From: Microbacterium sp. cf046
Lineage (GTDB): Bacteria > Actinomycetota > Actinomycetes > Actinomycetales > Microbacteriaceae
Length of the DNA stretch: 64,000 nucleotides
Assembly: GCF_900114345.1 (NCBI RefSeq)
Contig: NZ_FOZJ01000001.1
Span: 930,001-994,000 of the forward strand
Direction of reading: 5' to 3'
Within the stretch, counting starts at the first letter, position 1; the number at the start of each line of letters is the position of its first letter. A program made the translations under genes and the position numbers. Positions 52,238 to 59,613 of this stretch are shown here, one piece after another. Below the pieces are notes generated by a model that was not told the origin of the DNA, did not search any database, and worked only from the letters and a program-made list of their open reading frames with translations.

Positions 52238-53706
52238 GCGCCGTCGCCACCGCGACCGCGGGCATCGAGCCGCGTCCGGCAGCGGCATCCGCTCCGCTGG
52301 GCTGGCTCAGGGACCGCGGCATGGGGGCGAGCATCCTGGTCGCGGCGATCTCGAGCGCCTTCGGCGTCGTGCTCATCTCGGCCACCGGGTACATCGCGGC
52401 GATGCTCCGAGCGGATCCGTACATCGGCGACAGCGCGATGCTCGCGGTCGTGCTCGGGATCATGACGGTCCTGCTGGTGGGCGTCGCGGTGTACGTCGCC
52501 GCGATCGTCACGGCGAACACGTTCTCCACCGTGATCGCGGGCCGCACGCGGCGCATCGCCCTCCTCCGACTGATCGGGGCGTCCGCGCGCACGCAGCGCT
52601 CGCAGGTCGCCCGCCAGGGGCTGGTGGTCGGCGCGATCGGTTCGTTCGCCGGACTCGTCGGCGGCACGGCGCTCGCCGCGGTCGGGGTGTGGACGGCCGG
52701 ACGGATGCTGGGGCTGGAGGGCGTCTCATTCGGCGTGGTGCAGCCGGTGCTGCTGGTGCCCGCGGCGATCGTCGCGCTGACGACCTGGGCCGCGGCATGG
52801 GCGGGATCGCGCCGCGTGCTCGCAGTCACGCCACTGCAGGCGCTCGGAGGGTCGGTCGAGGCGACGCACGACCAGCTGTCACGCCGGACCGGGCGGAATG
52901 TGTGGGCGATCTCGCTGTTCGTCGCCGGGGGAGCGCTTCTGGCGGGAGGCGTGCTCCTGGGCCTGGTCTCGCCACTCGGCGTGATCGTGGCGTTCGCGGG
53001 CGGCATCCTGTCCTTCACCGGGCTCGCGCTCGGCGCGACGCTCGTCATGCCTCCGGTGCTGCGCCTGGTCGGACGGATCTTCGGCGGATCGGCGACCGCC
53101 CGGCTCGCCGCCGAGAACGCCCTGCGCCACCCCGAGCGCTCGTCGCGGATGGCGATCGGCGTCGTGATGGGCGTCACGCTCGTGACCATGTTCGCCGTCG
53201 CGATCGAGTCCGTGAAAGCCGTCATGAGCGCCGCCGCTGGCGGGCAGCTGCCGCCGGAGATCGCGACGGTGCTCGACAGCTTCGCGGCGATCATGATGGG
53301 GCTCGTCGCCGTGTCTGCGGTGATCGCCGGCGTCGGACTCGTGAACCTGCTCACGATCGGGGTCGTGCAGCGGCGCCGTGAGCTCGGGCTGCTGCGGGCG
53401 CTCGGCGTCTCCAACGGCCAGGTGCGCCGCATGGTGCTGCTGGAGGCCGCCCACGTCACGATCGCCGCGCTGGCGACCGGGCTCGTGCTCGGCGTGCTCT
53501 ACGGGTGGGCGGGAGCGCAATCCCTGCTCGGGTCGATTCCGGTGAACCCGGATGCCCCGTCTGCGTCCAGCTTCGTGTGGCCGGCCGTGCCGTTCTGGCC
53601 GATCGTCGCGATCGCGGGCGCCACCACCGTGCTCACCCTCGTCGCGGCCGTCGTGCCGACGCGTCTGGCGACGCGGGTCGCGCCGGTCGAGGCGCTCGCC
53701 GAGTAG
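52234..53706 (+). CDS. FtsX-like permease (MacB-type ABC)
   Basis: This 490-aa membrane protein has two FtsX domains, each with a helix pair and a stretch such as RTRRIALLRLIGASARTQRSQV (first) and RRRELGLLRALGVSNGQVRRMVLLEA (second), and about eight to ten membrane segments. The extracytoplasmic domain of MacB is missing, so this is the compact actinobacterial version in which both halves are in one chain. It is coupled to the preceding ATPase gene. The closely preceding two-component system is typical of BceAB-like antibiotic-response modules, though not adjacent here. Confidence 0.9.
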   Translation: MSAVATATAGIEPRPAAASAPLGWLRDRGMGASILVAAISSAFGVVLISATGYIAAMLRADPYIGDSAMLAVVLGIMTVLLVGVAVYVAAIVTANTFSTVIAGRTRRIALLRLIGASARTQRSQVARQGLVVGAIGSFAGLVGGTALAAVGVWTAGRMLGLEGVSFGVVQPVLLVPAAIVALTTWAAAWAGSRRVLAVTPLQALGGSVEATHDQLSRRTGRNVWAISLFVAGGALLAGGVLLGLVSPLGVIVAFAGGILSFTGLALGATLVMPPVLRLVGRIFGGSATARLAAENALRHPERSSRMAIGVVMGVTLVTMFAVAIESVKAVMSAAAGGQLPPEIATVLDSFAAIMMGLVAVSAVIAGVGLVNLLTIGVVQRRRELGLLRALGVSNGQVRRMVLLEAAHVTIAALATGLVLGVLYGWAGAQSLLGSIPVNPDAPSASSFVWPAVPFWPIVAIAGATTVLTLVAAVVPTRLATRVAPVEALAE

Positions 53707-53712
53707 CGGACG

Positions 53713-54231
53713 TCAGTCGCTCGTCTGCTCCCGTGCGAGCTCGGGGTCGTGCGCCCAGGTCGGCGCCATCGCCTTGATCCGCGTCGCGCGCCACTGCCAC
53801 GTCGTCCACAGCAGCGGCCACAGCGCGAGCGCGGTCGGACCGCCGATCACGAGCCGATCCCGCCAGAGCGTCTTGGCGGGATCGCCGGGAGCGGGCGAGA
53901 TCGCCATCTGGTGGTCCCACACGTCGAGGCTCGCGAGGGGTCCGGTGAGCGGGATGCCGCTGTCGCGGAAGATGCGCACCGCACCGTTCGCGTCTTCCGT
54001 GATGCGGTCGCTGACGTGGATGAGCTGCCGGCCCATCGGGACGAGACCGGCAAGGGCCAGCTGCACCGGCACATCGCCGCCAGGCTCCCACGTCGTCGGA
54101 AGGCCCTGCGGATCCAGCGGCGACAGGTCCATGAGCGGGCCGTACAGTTCGGCGACCGCGCGGGGGGAGTGCACGGCCCGCCACGCGGCATCCGCGTCGC
54201 AGTCGATGACCAGCTTGAGGAGGATGCGCAT
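53713..54231 (-). CDS. SRPBCC-fold protein (START/polyketide-cyclase-like)
   Basis: This 172-aa protein begins MRILLKLVIDCDADAAWRAVHSPRAVAELYGPLMDLSPLD, typical of the SRPBCC (Bet v1-like) superfamily that binds lipids or hydrophobic compounds in a deep cavity. A C-terminal segment with WPLLWTTWQWRATRIKAM may cover the cavity. It converges on the FtsX-like gene with 6 bp between stops. No catalytic residues can be assigned. Confidence 0.8.
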   Translation of the reverse strand: MRILLKLVIDCDADAAWRAVHSPRAVAELYGPLMDLSPLDPQGLPTTWEPGGDVPVQLALAGLVPMGRQLIHVSDRITEDANGAVRIFRDSGIPLTGPLASLDVWDHQMAISPAPGDPAKTLWRDRLVIGGPTALALWPLLWTTWQWRATRIKAMAPTWAHDPELAREQTSD

Positions 54232-54296
54232 CGTCTCAGTCTCCCATCGGGTGGCCGCGCCGGTCGCCCGCTGCGGCGGACGACCGAGCCCGGCCG

Positions 54297-54302
54297 TACG
54301 CT
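54297..54302 (+). promoter_or_regulatory. Putative leaderless -10 element (TACGCT) of the ComB-like gene
   Basis: TACGCT ends 6 nt before the ATG at 54309 with no Shine-Dalgarno sequence. Confidence 0.5.
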
Positions 54303-54308
54303 GGTCGG

Positions 54309-54950
54309 ATGCCGGGGAGTCCGTTCGACCAGTCCATGTACCAGGTGCGACTGGAGTGGGGTGTGGACGGGCTCGAGCGCCTCGCCGCATCCGACATCGT
54401 CGTGGTCGTGGACGTGCTCCGGTACTCGACGAACGTGATCCGCCGACTCGAGCAGGGCGAGGACCACCCGCTGGATGCCGCCGCCCACGCCGCATCGATC
54501 AACGGCGCCGCGGTCGCCGAGGCTGCAGCGTCGAGCGGAGCGCTCGTGCTGGTGGGCGCGCTGCGCAACGCGTCGGCGGTCGCCGTCGCCGCCTCAGCCG
54601 AACAGGAGCGACGCGGCGGGCGCACCAGCATCGCGGTGATCGCCGCCGGCGAGCTGACCGGACGGGATGGCGCCGCAAGGGTGCGCTTCGCCGTCGAAGA
54701 TCACCTCGGCGCGGGCGCGATCGTGGAGGCGCTCGGCTCGCTGGGCATCGACCACACTTCGCCCGAGGCCGCCGTGGCGGCGGAGTCGTTCCGCGCGCTC
54801 CGCCGTTCGGCGAAGCATCTGCTCACCGCGTCCGGCTCGGGGCTGGAGCTGGCAGGTCAGGGTCGCGGAGATGACGTGGTCGCAGCGTCCGCCCTGGATG
54901 CGGCATCCGTCGTCCCGGTGCTCCGCGAGGGCGTCTTCCGCGTGCACTGA
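54309..54950 (+). CDS. 2-phosphosulfolactate phosphatase (ComB) family protein
   Basis: This 213-aa protein has the ComB core: IVVVVDVLRYSTNVIRRLEQG (Mg2+-binding Asp; usually DVLRATTTI), ALVLVGALRNASAV, SIAVIAAGE, and VRFAVEDHLGAGAIVEALG. ComB hydrolyses 2-phospho-3-sulfolactate in coenzyme M synthesis, but actinobacterial members lack that pathway, so the real substrate here is probably another phosphoacid. The substitution RYSTN in the second motif may reflect this. It converges on the SprT-like gene with 6 bp between stops. Confidence 0.82.
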   Translation: MPGSPFDQSMYQVRLEWGVDGLERLAASDIVVVVDVLRYSTNVIRRLEQGEDHPLDAAAHAASINGAAVAEAAASSGALVLVGALRNASAVAVAASAEQERRGGRTSIAVIAAGELTGRDGAARVRFAVEDHLGAGAIVEALGSLGIDHTSPEAAVAAESFRALRRSAKHLLTASGSGLELAGQGRGDDVVAASALDAASVVPVLREGVFRVH

Positions 54951-54956
54951 ACGCGG

Positions 54957-55445
54957 CTAGCGCGGGGTCATCGCCGCGAGCCGTACCGCGGGACCGATCT
55001 CGCGACGCGACCACGTGAAGACGAACCGCTCGTCGAACCGCGGAGCGCATCTCGCGCAGGACGTGGGCCGGGTGACCCGCCGGTGCCGGTAGGCCAGGTG
55101 CCCGGCGGGACACACGCCGATCCAGGGGGCGAGTTCGGTGGCAGTCTCGCCGTGGTGCGTCGTCCCGCCGACGTACCCCAGGTCGCGGGCGACTGCCTTC
55201 CACTTCGCACCGTGTCCGGCCTTGGCCCCCGCAAGCGCGTGCGCGACCTCGTGCAGGAGGGTCTGATGGTTCGTGTCGTCGTCGTAGCGGGCGGCGAGGT
55301 AGCGCGAGACGCTGATGCGCTTGCGCGTGTAGTCGCAGAGGCCGGCGCGGCGCTTCGCATTGTCGAACCCGAACGACCACGAGTCATCCAGGTGGTGGGC
55401 GATCAGCGCGTCGGCCCAGACGCGCACACGATGAAGATCCGACAT
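54957..55445 (-). CDS. SprT-like zinc metalloprotease-domain protein
   Basis: This 162-aa protein has the gluzincin motif HEVAHAL (HExxH) followed by HGAKWK with a third ligand candidate, and a C-terminal zinc ribbon with Cys in VCPAGHL and SCARC. This layout is that of SprT domains. Eukaryotic SPRTN cleaves DNA-protein crosslinks; bacterial SprT-like proteins are poorly studied. The ATG is 7 nt after TACTCT, so it may be leaderless. Confidence 0.87.
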   Translation of the reverse strand: MSDLHRVRVWADALIAHHLDDSWSFGFDNAKRRAGLCDYTRKRISVSRYLAARYDDDTNHQTLLHEVAHALAGAKAGHGAKWKAVARDLGYVGGTTHHGETATELAPWIGVCPAGHLAYRHRRVTRPTSCARCAPRFDERFVFTWSRREIGPAVRLAAMTPR

Positions 55446-55452
55446 GGCGGCG

Positions 55453-55458
55453 AGAGTA
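55453..55458 (-). promoter_or_regulatory. Putative leaderless -10 element (TACTCT) of the SprT-like gene
   Basis: Minus-strand TACTCT, 7 nt (CGCCGCC), then ATG at 55445. Confidence 0.42.
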
Positions 55459-55503
55459 GAACGTACCTACGACACGGGGGGTTGCGGGGACCGGGGCGGG
55501 GTC

Positions 55504-56031
55504 TCAGCTGGCGACGGAGGCGCTGGTGCGACGCCGGTCGGCGGCGTCGACCGCGAGCAGCGTGGCCTCAAGCTGATCGTCCGACGCGCCGGATTCCTGG
55601 CGCAGGAACAGCGCGCGCTTGAAGTCGGCCCGCGCCGACACATAGTCCTCCGCGTCGTAGTGCACCTTGCCGCGGTGCTGGTAGGCGAAGGCGGCGATCG
55701 CGTTCCAATCCTGCCCCTCCGCCTCGTAGGCGCAGGTTGTGAGCTCCTGCTCGGCGGCCGCGTACGCGCCCCGGAACTGCAGCACCGACGCGTGCAGGAT
55801 GCGTGCGCGAAGCAGATCCTTGCGCGTGCCCGCCATGCGCGCCACGCGCACCGACTGCTCCGACAGCACGAGCGAGTCCTCGAGCCGCCCGAGGACCTTC
55901 AGCAGCCACACCCGCTCGAGCAGCGCCGGAAGGCTCCGCTGCTCGCCGATCTCCTCGAGCCGGTCCTTGCACTGTCGCGCGTCGACCTGCTCGCGCAGGG
56001 TGTCGGGGTCATACCCGTGGATGTAGCTCAT
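55504..56031 (-). CDS. TPR-like helical repeat protein
   Basis: This 175-aa protein is made of helix pairs resembling tetratricopeptide repeats (WLLKVLGRLEDSLVLSEQSVRVARMAG; LLRARILHASVLQFRGAYAAAEQEL; IAAFAYQHRGKVHYDAEDYVSARADFKRALFLR). The last unit is a convincing TPR. The start is ATG 56031 with GAGGAG 6 nt upstream. No other domain is visible; it is likely a protein-binding adaptor. Confidence 0.75.
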   Translation of the reverse strand: MSYIHGYDPDTLREQVDARQCKDRLEEIGEQRSLPALLERVWLLKVLGRLEDSLVLSEQSVRVARMAGTRKDLLRARILHASVLQFRGAYAAAEQELTTCAYEAEGQDWNAIAAFAYQHRGKVHYDAEDYVSARADFKRALFLRQESGASDDQLEATLLAVDAADRRRTSASVAS

Positions 56032-56180
56032 CGTCGACTCCTCTCCGCGCGAGCGCGTTCGCCCTTCCAGTGTGCCCCGCGGCCCGCGAAGGCCCGGGCT
56101 GACGCGCCGCTGGATCACGTGACGTCGCGCCGATTCGCATGCGGAGCGTGCGGGCCGCCCTCGTCACCGGACGCGAGGCG

Positions 56181-57050
56181 TCACGGCCGACGCTCGAAGA
56201 CGGATGCCGCGGGCCTCGGCGAGGGTGTGGAATCGGCATCCGTCGCCACCCGCGCGCCGCGCGCGAACTCATCGAGCTCGACGTCCTGCGCGACCTTCGC
56301 CGGGTGCGGTCCTGCGGCCATGAGCCGTGGGAGCCACTGGGACGGGAGCGGCGTGCGGGATGCCGCGATGACGAGGTTGCCGAAGCGCCGCCCCTTGAGC
56401 ACCTGCACCTCGGCGAGCACGATCACGTGCGGGAAGACGGCCCGCACCGTCGCGACCTGGCGCCGAGCGAAGGCGAGCCCCGCGCCGTCGGCGACATTGA
56501 CCAGCAGCACGCCGTGGGGTGCCAGCATCCGCTCGGCTGCGGTGTAGAACTCGACCGTGGTCAGATGCGCGGGCGTCTGCGACCCGGCGAACACATCCGA
56601 GATGAGCAGGTCGACGTTGCCGACGAGCGCGGCCGGCAGCCGCCCCAGTCCCTCGCGCGCGTCTCCGATCCGCACGCGGATCGACGCGCCGCGCGGAAGC
56701 GGCAGCTCGCTGCGCACGAGCTCGATCAGCGCGGGCTCAAGCTCGATCACCTGCTGACGCGAGTCCGGCCGCGTCGCGGCGACGTACCGCGGCAGGGTCA
56801 GGGCGCCGGCACCGAGGTGCACGGCGGTCAGGGGCTGGCCCGGCATCTTCAGCAGGTCGATGACGGCACCCATGCGGGCGACGTACTCGAAGTGCAGATG
56901 CGTGGGATCGTCGAGGTCGACGTGCGACTGGGGCGTCCCGTCGACCTGGAGCTCCCACCCGCCGGCGTACTCGGAGCGCACGATGTGCGCGAGCGTCCCG
57001 TCGGAGAGCCGCACCGACGCGGGGGGCTCCTCGAACCGGGCTCGGGCCAT
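56181..57050 (-). CDS. Spermidine synthase-like methyltransferase-fold protein
   Basis: This 289-aa protein has the spermidine synthase fold (class I Rossmann): VHLGAGALTLPRYVAATRPDSRQQVIELEPALIELVRSELPLPR corresponds to the SAM/dcSAM-binding region, and LLISDVFAGSQTPAHLTTVEFYTAAERMLAPHGVLLVNVADG to the next. The gate-keeping aminopropyltransferase Asp residues (D-D-x-E type motif) are not clearly kept, so it may be a methyltransferase-like relative rather than true SpeE. TAGCGT lies 6 nt before the ATG at 57050. It is divergent from pxpA. Confidence 0.8.
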   Translation of the reverse strand: MARARFEEPPASVRLSDGTLAHIVRSEYAGGWELQVDGTPQSHVDLDDPTHLHFEYVARMGAVIDLLKMPGQPLTAVHLGAGALTLPRYVAATRPDSRQQVIELEPALIELVRSELPLPRGASIRVRIGDAREGLGRLPAALVGNVDLLISDVFAGSQTPAHLTTVEFYTAAERMLAPHGVLLVNVADGAGLAFARRQVATVRAVFPHVIVLAEVQVLKGRRFGNLVIAASRTPLPSQWLPRLMAAGPHPAKVAQDVELDEFARGARVATDADSTPSPRPAASVFERRP

Positions 57051-57056
57051 GCGACA

Positions 57057-57062
57057 ACGCTA
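57057..57062 (-). promoter_or_regulatory. Putative leaderless -10 element (TAGCGT) of the spermidine synthase-like gene
   Basis: Minus-strand TAGCGT, 6 nt (TGTCGC), then ATG at 57050. The same hexamer and spacing precede the histidine kinase gene. Confidence 0.5.
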
Positions 57063-57092
57063 TCCCGCCCGCCGGTCAGGCACGCGCGGGGA

Positions 57093-57098
57093 TACCGT
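57093..57098 (+). promoter_or_regulatory. Putative -10 element (TACCGT) of pxpA
   Basis: TACCGT ends 5 nt before the ATG at 57104, with GGAGC between. The divergent gap to the spermidine synthase-like gene is only 53 bp, so the two promoters are back to back. Confidence 0.38.
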
Positions 57099-57103
57099 GG
57101 AGC

Positions 57104-57859
57104 ATGGCCTCGATCGATCTGAACGCCGACCTCGGCGAGTCGGTCGCGGGCGTGCCGACGGCCGATGACGAGGCGATGTTCGCGGTGATCTCGAGTGCGA
57201 GCATCGCCTGCGGCGGACACGCGGGGGATGCCGCATCCGTCCGAGCCGCGATCAAGCGGGCCGTGCGGTTCGGCGTCACGATCGGGGCGCACCCGTCGTA
57301 TCCGGATACGGCGAACTTCGGCCGCGTCGCGGTCGCGATGACGCGCGAGGACCTGACCGCGACCGTGACCGCCCAGCTGCACGTGCTCGCCGATGCCGGA
57401 GCCGATGTGCGGTACGTCAAGCCGCACGGCGCGCTGTACCACGCGGTCACCGGCGACCCGGCTCAGGCCGCCGCGGTGGTCGCCGCCGTCGCGGCGCTCG
57501 CAGACCGGCAAGGGCATCCCGTCGCCGTCCTCGGGGTCGGCGGGGCGATCGAGCAGGCGGCGGAGGCCGCCGGCCTCGTCTTCGTCCGCGAGGCCTTCCT
57601 CGACCGCGGCTATCGGGCCGACGGGACCCTCGTTCCGCGTGGCGAGCCCGGCGATCTGCTGCACGACCCCGCGGAGGTGGGCGCCCGCGCAGTGCGACTG
57701 GTGCGCGAGGGCGCGGTCGAGGCGGCCGACGGCACGCTCGTCCTCGTGGATGCCGCGTCCCTGTGCGTCCACGGCGACTCACCTGGCGCGGTCGCGATGG
57801 CCCGCGCGGTGCGCGACGCGCTCGCCGCCGACGGCGTCGAGGTCCGGGCGCCATGGTGA
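57104..57859 (+). CDS. pxpA: 5-oxoprolinase subunit PxpA (LamB/YcsF family)
   Basis: This 251-aa protein begins MASIDLNADLGESV and shows SIACGGHAGD, GVTIGAHPSYPD, YVKPHGALYH and LVDAASLCVHGDSP, the signature regions of PxpA. With PxpB and PxpC it makes ATP-dependent 5-oxoprolinase, which opens pyroglutamate to glutamate. The gene overlaps the downstream PxpB-PxpC fusion (stop at 57859, next start 57853), so all three activities are cotranslated. Confidence 0.94.
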   Translation: MASIDLNADLGESVAGVPTADDEAMFAVISSASIACGGHAGDAASVRAAIKRAVRFGVTIGAHPSYPDTANFGRVAVAMTREDLTATVTAQLHVLADAGADVRYVKPHGALYHAVTGDPAQAAAVVAAVAALADRQGHPVAVLGVGGAIEQAAEAAGLVFVREAFLDRGYRADGTLVPRGEPGDLLHDPAEVGARAVRLVREGAVEAADGTLVLVDAASLCVHGDSPGAVAMARAVRDALAADGVEVRAPW

Positions 57860-59502
57860 CCGACTCCGGCCCCCGCGATGCCGCCTCGCCGCGCATCCTG
57901 CCGATGGGGGAGCGCGCCATGCTCCTCGAAGTCGGGTCGCTGGAGGCCGCGGTCGGACTGCACCGCCGCCTCGCGGCATCACGGCCCGCCGGCGTCGTGG
58001 ACCTCGTCCCCGCCGCGCGGACGGTGCTCGTGCGCGTCGACCAGTCCCGGCTCTCGCTCGCCGCGGCCAGAGCGTGGATCGAGGCGACGACATCGGATGC
58101 CGCCCCGGTAGCGCCGGCGAGCCCTGAGGTCGTGGAGCTGGAGGTCCTCTACGACGGAGCCGATCTCGCCGAGACGGCCGCGATGCTCGGCATGACGGCG
58201 GACGAGCTGGTGCGCCGGCACACCTCGGCCGCCTGGACCGTCGCCTTCACGGGCTTCGCGCCCGGCTTCGGATACCTCGTGAGCCCGGACTGGCCCTTCG
58301 ATGTGGCGCGTCTGCCCAGCCCGCGCACGCGCGTCCCCCGCGGTGCGGTGGGCCTGGCCGGCGAGTTCACGGGCGCGTACCCGCGCGAGACCCCCGGCGG
58401 GTGGCGTCTGATCGGCAGGACCGATGCACCGCTGTTCGATCCGGATGCCGCATCCCCCGCCCTGCTCGCGCCGGGCACGCCGGTGCGCTTCCGCGCGGTC
58501 GATCGGTCGGCGACCGCCCTCGCGGACCGCCAGAACGCAGGGGCACCGCAAGACAGCGGCGAACGCGCTGCGTCTCGTGGCGCGCATGCAGTCGCCCGGG
58601 AACCGGAGGGTCGGCAGGCGGCGATCCGCGTCATCGAGCCGGGGCTGCTGGCGACGGTCCAGGATCTCGGCCGTGCCGGCTCGGCCTCACTCGGGGTCGC
58701 CGTCTCGGGAGCGCTCGACCGAGGGTCGGCCAGGACCGCGAACCGGCTGCTCGGCAACGCCGAGGGGGCTGCGGTGATCGAAGTGACGATGGGCGGGTTC
58801 CGCGCCGTCGCACTGAGCGACCTGTGGTTCGCGGTCACCGGCGCGTGGGGTGCGATCCGGCTCGCGGGCCTTCAGTCCGGCCAGCGTGAGGTCGATCCGT
58901 ACGAGGCGCACGCCTGGCCGGCGGGCGCCGAGCTGCAGCTGGACTGGTTCGGTCACGGAGCGCGGGGGTACCTCGCCGTGCGCGGCGGCGTCGAGGGCCC
59001 GAAAGTGCTCGGCTCGCGCTCCACCGATCTGCTCGCGGCGATCGGTCCGCCCCGTCTGCGGGTGGGGGACGAGCTGGCGCTCGGGCACGAGGTCGACGCT
59101 CCGATCCCGGTCGCCGCGGTCGCGCCGTGGGGCGCGCCGCACGACGAGGAGCTCGAGGTCGACCTGGCTCCCGGCCCTCGAGCGGACTGGTTCGCGGCAT
59201 CCGCCCTTGAGGCGCTGTTCGAGGAGGTCTGGACGGTCACGAACGACGCGGACCGTGTCGGGATGCGCCTGGACGGGCCCGAGCTCGTCCGCACCAGGAC
59301 GGACGAGCTGCCCAGCGAGGGCATGGTCCCCGGCGCGCTGCAGGTGCCGCCGAGCGGGCGCCCCACGGTCCTGCTCGCCGACGGTCCGGTCACAGGCGGC
59401 TACCCGGTGATCGCGGTGGCGACGGATGCTGCGCTCGACCTGCTCGCGCAGGCCCGGCCGGGTACGCACGTGCGGTTCCGTCACGCGCGCCGCAGCCCCT
59501 AG
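57853..59502 (+). CDS. pxpBC: 5-oxoprolinase PxpB-PxpC fusion protein
   Basis: This 549-aa single chain joins PxpB (KipI-like, about residues 1-215: AWTVAFTGFAPGFGYL, PSPRTRVPRGAVGLAGEFTGAYPRETPGGW) and PxpC (KipA-like, about 255-549: IEPGLLATVQDLGRAG, LAVRGGVEGPKVLGSRSTDLL, MVPGALQVPPSGRPTVLLADG). A polar linker (about 215-255) joins them. Separate in E. coli, these subunits are fused in many actinobacteria. ATG 57853 and GTG 57856 both overlap the pxpA stop. The 3' end lies in a short tandem duplication. Confidence 0.92.
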   Translation: MVTDSGPRDAASPRILPMGERAMLLEVGSLEAAVGLHRRLAASRPAGVVDLVPAARTVLVRVDQSRLSLAAARAWIEATTSDAAPVAPASPEVVELEVLYDGADLAETAAMLGMTADELVRRHTSAAWTVAFTGFAPGFGYLVSPDWPFDVARLPSPRTRVPRGAVGLAGEFTGAYPRETPGGWRLIGRTDAPLFDPDAASPALLAPGTPVRFRAVDRSATALADRQNAGAPQDSGERAASRGAHAVAREPEGRQAAIRVIEPGLLATVQDLGRAGSASLGVAVSGALDRGSARTANRLLGNAEGAAVIEVTMGGFRAVALSDLWFAVTGAWGAIRLAGLQSGQREVDPYEAHAWPAGAELQLDWFGHGARGYLAVRGGVEGPKVLGSRSTDLLAAIGPPRLRVGDELALGHEVDAPIPVAAVAPWGAPHDEELEVDLAPGPRADWFAASALEALFEEVWTVTNDADRVGMRLDGPELVRTRTDELPSEGMVPGALQVPPSGRPTVLLADGPVTGGYPVIAVATDAALDLLAQARPGTHVRFRHARRSP

Positions 59503-59539
59503 CTCATCGGTCGCGCGCCGCACCCCTAGCTCATCCGTC
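59485..59539. repeat. Tandem duplication across the pxpBC stop codon
   Basis: GCGCGCCGCAGCCCCTAGCT-type unit at 59485-59512 is repeated at 59513-59539 with one deletion and one substitution. Each copy carries a TAG and ends TCATCsGTC. The pxpBC stop is in the first copy, so the second is a silent duplicate of the gene's tail. Confidence 0.7.
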
Positions 59540-59587
59540 ACGCGGGTACAGCGGGGCGGCCGTTCCGCGTGCACGGGTGACGGATGA
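59531..59587. terminator. Hairpin between convergent pxpBC and STAND genes
   Basis: Perfect 11-bp arms TCATCCGTCAC (59531-59541) and GTGACGGATGA (59577-59587) enclose a GC-rich loop with GCGG/CCGC inner pairing. It lies between the stops of two converging genes (59502 and 59614) and can serve both. Confidence 0.62.
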
Positions 59588-59613
59588 ACGGGAGGTGGAC
59601 CGGTCCCGGACCG

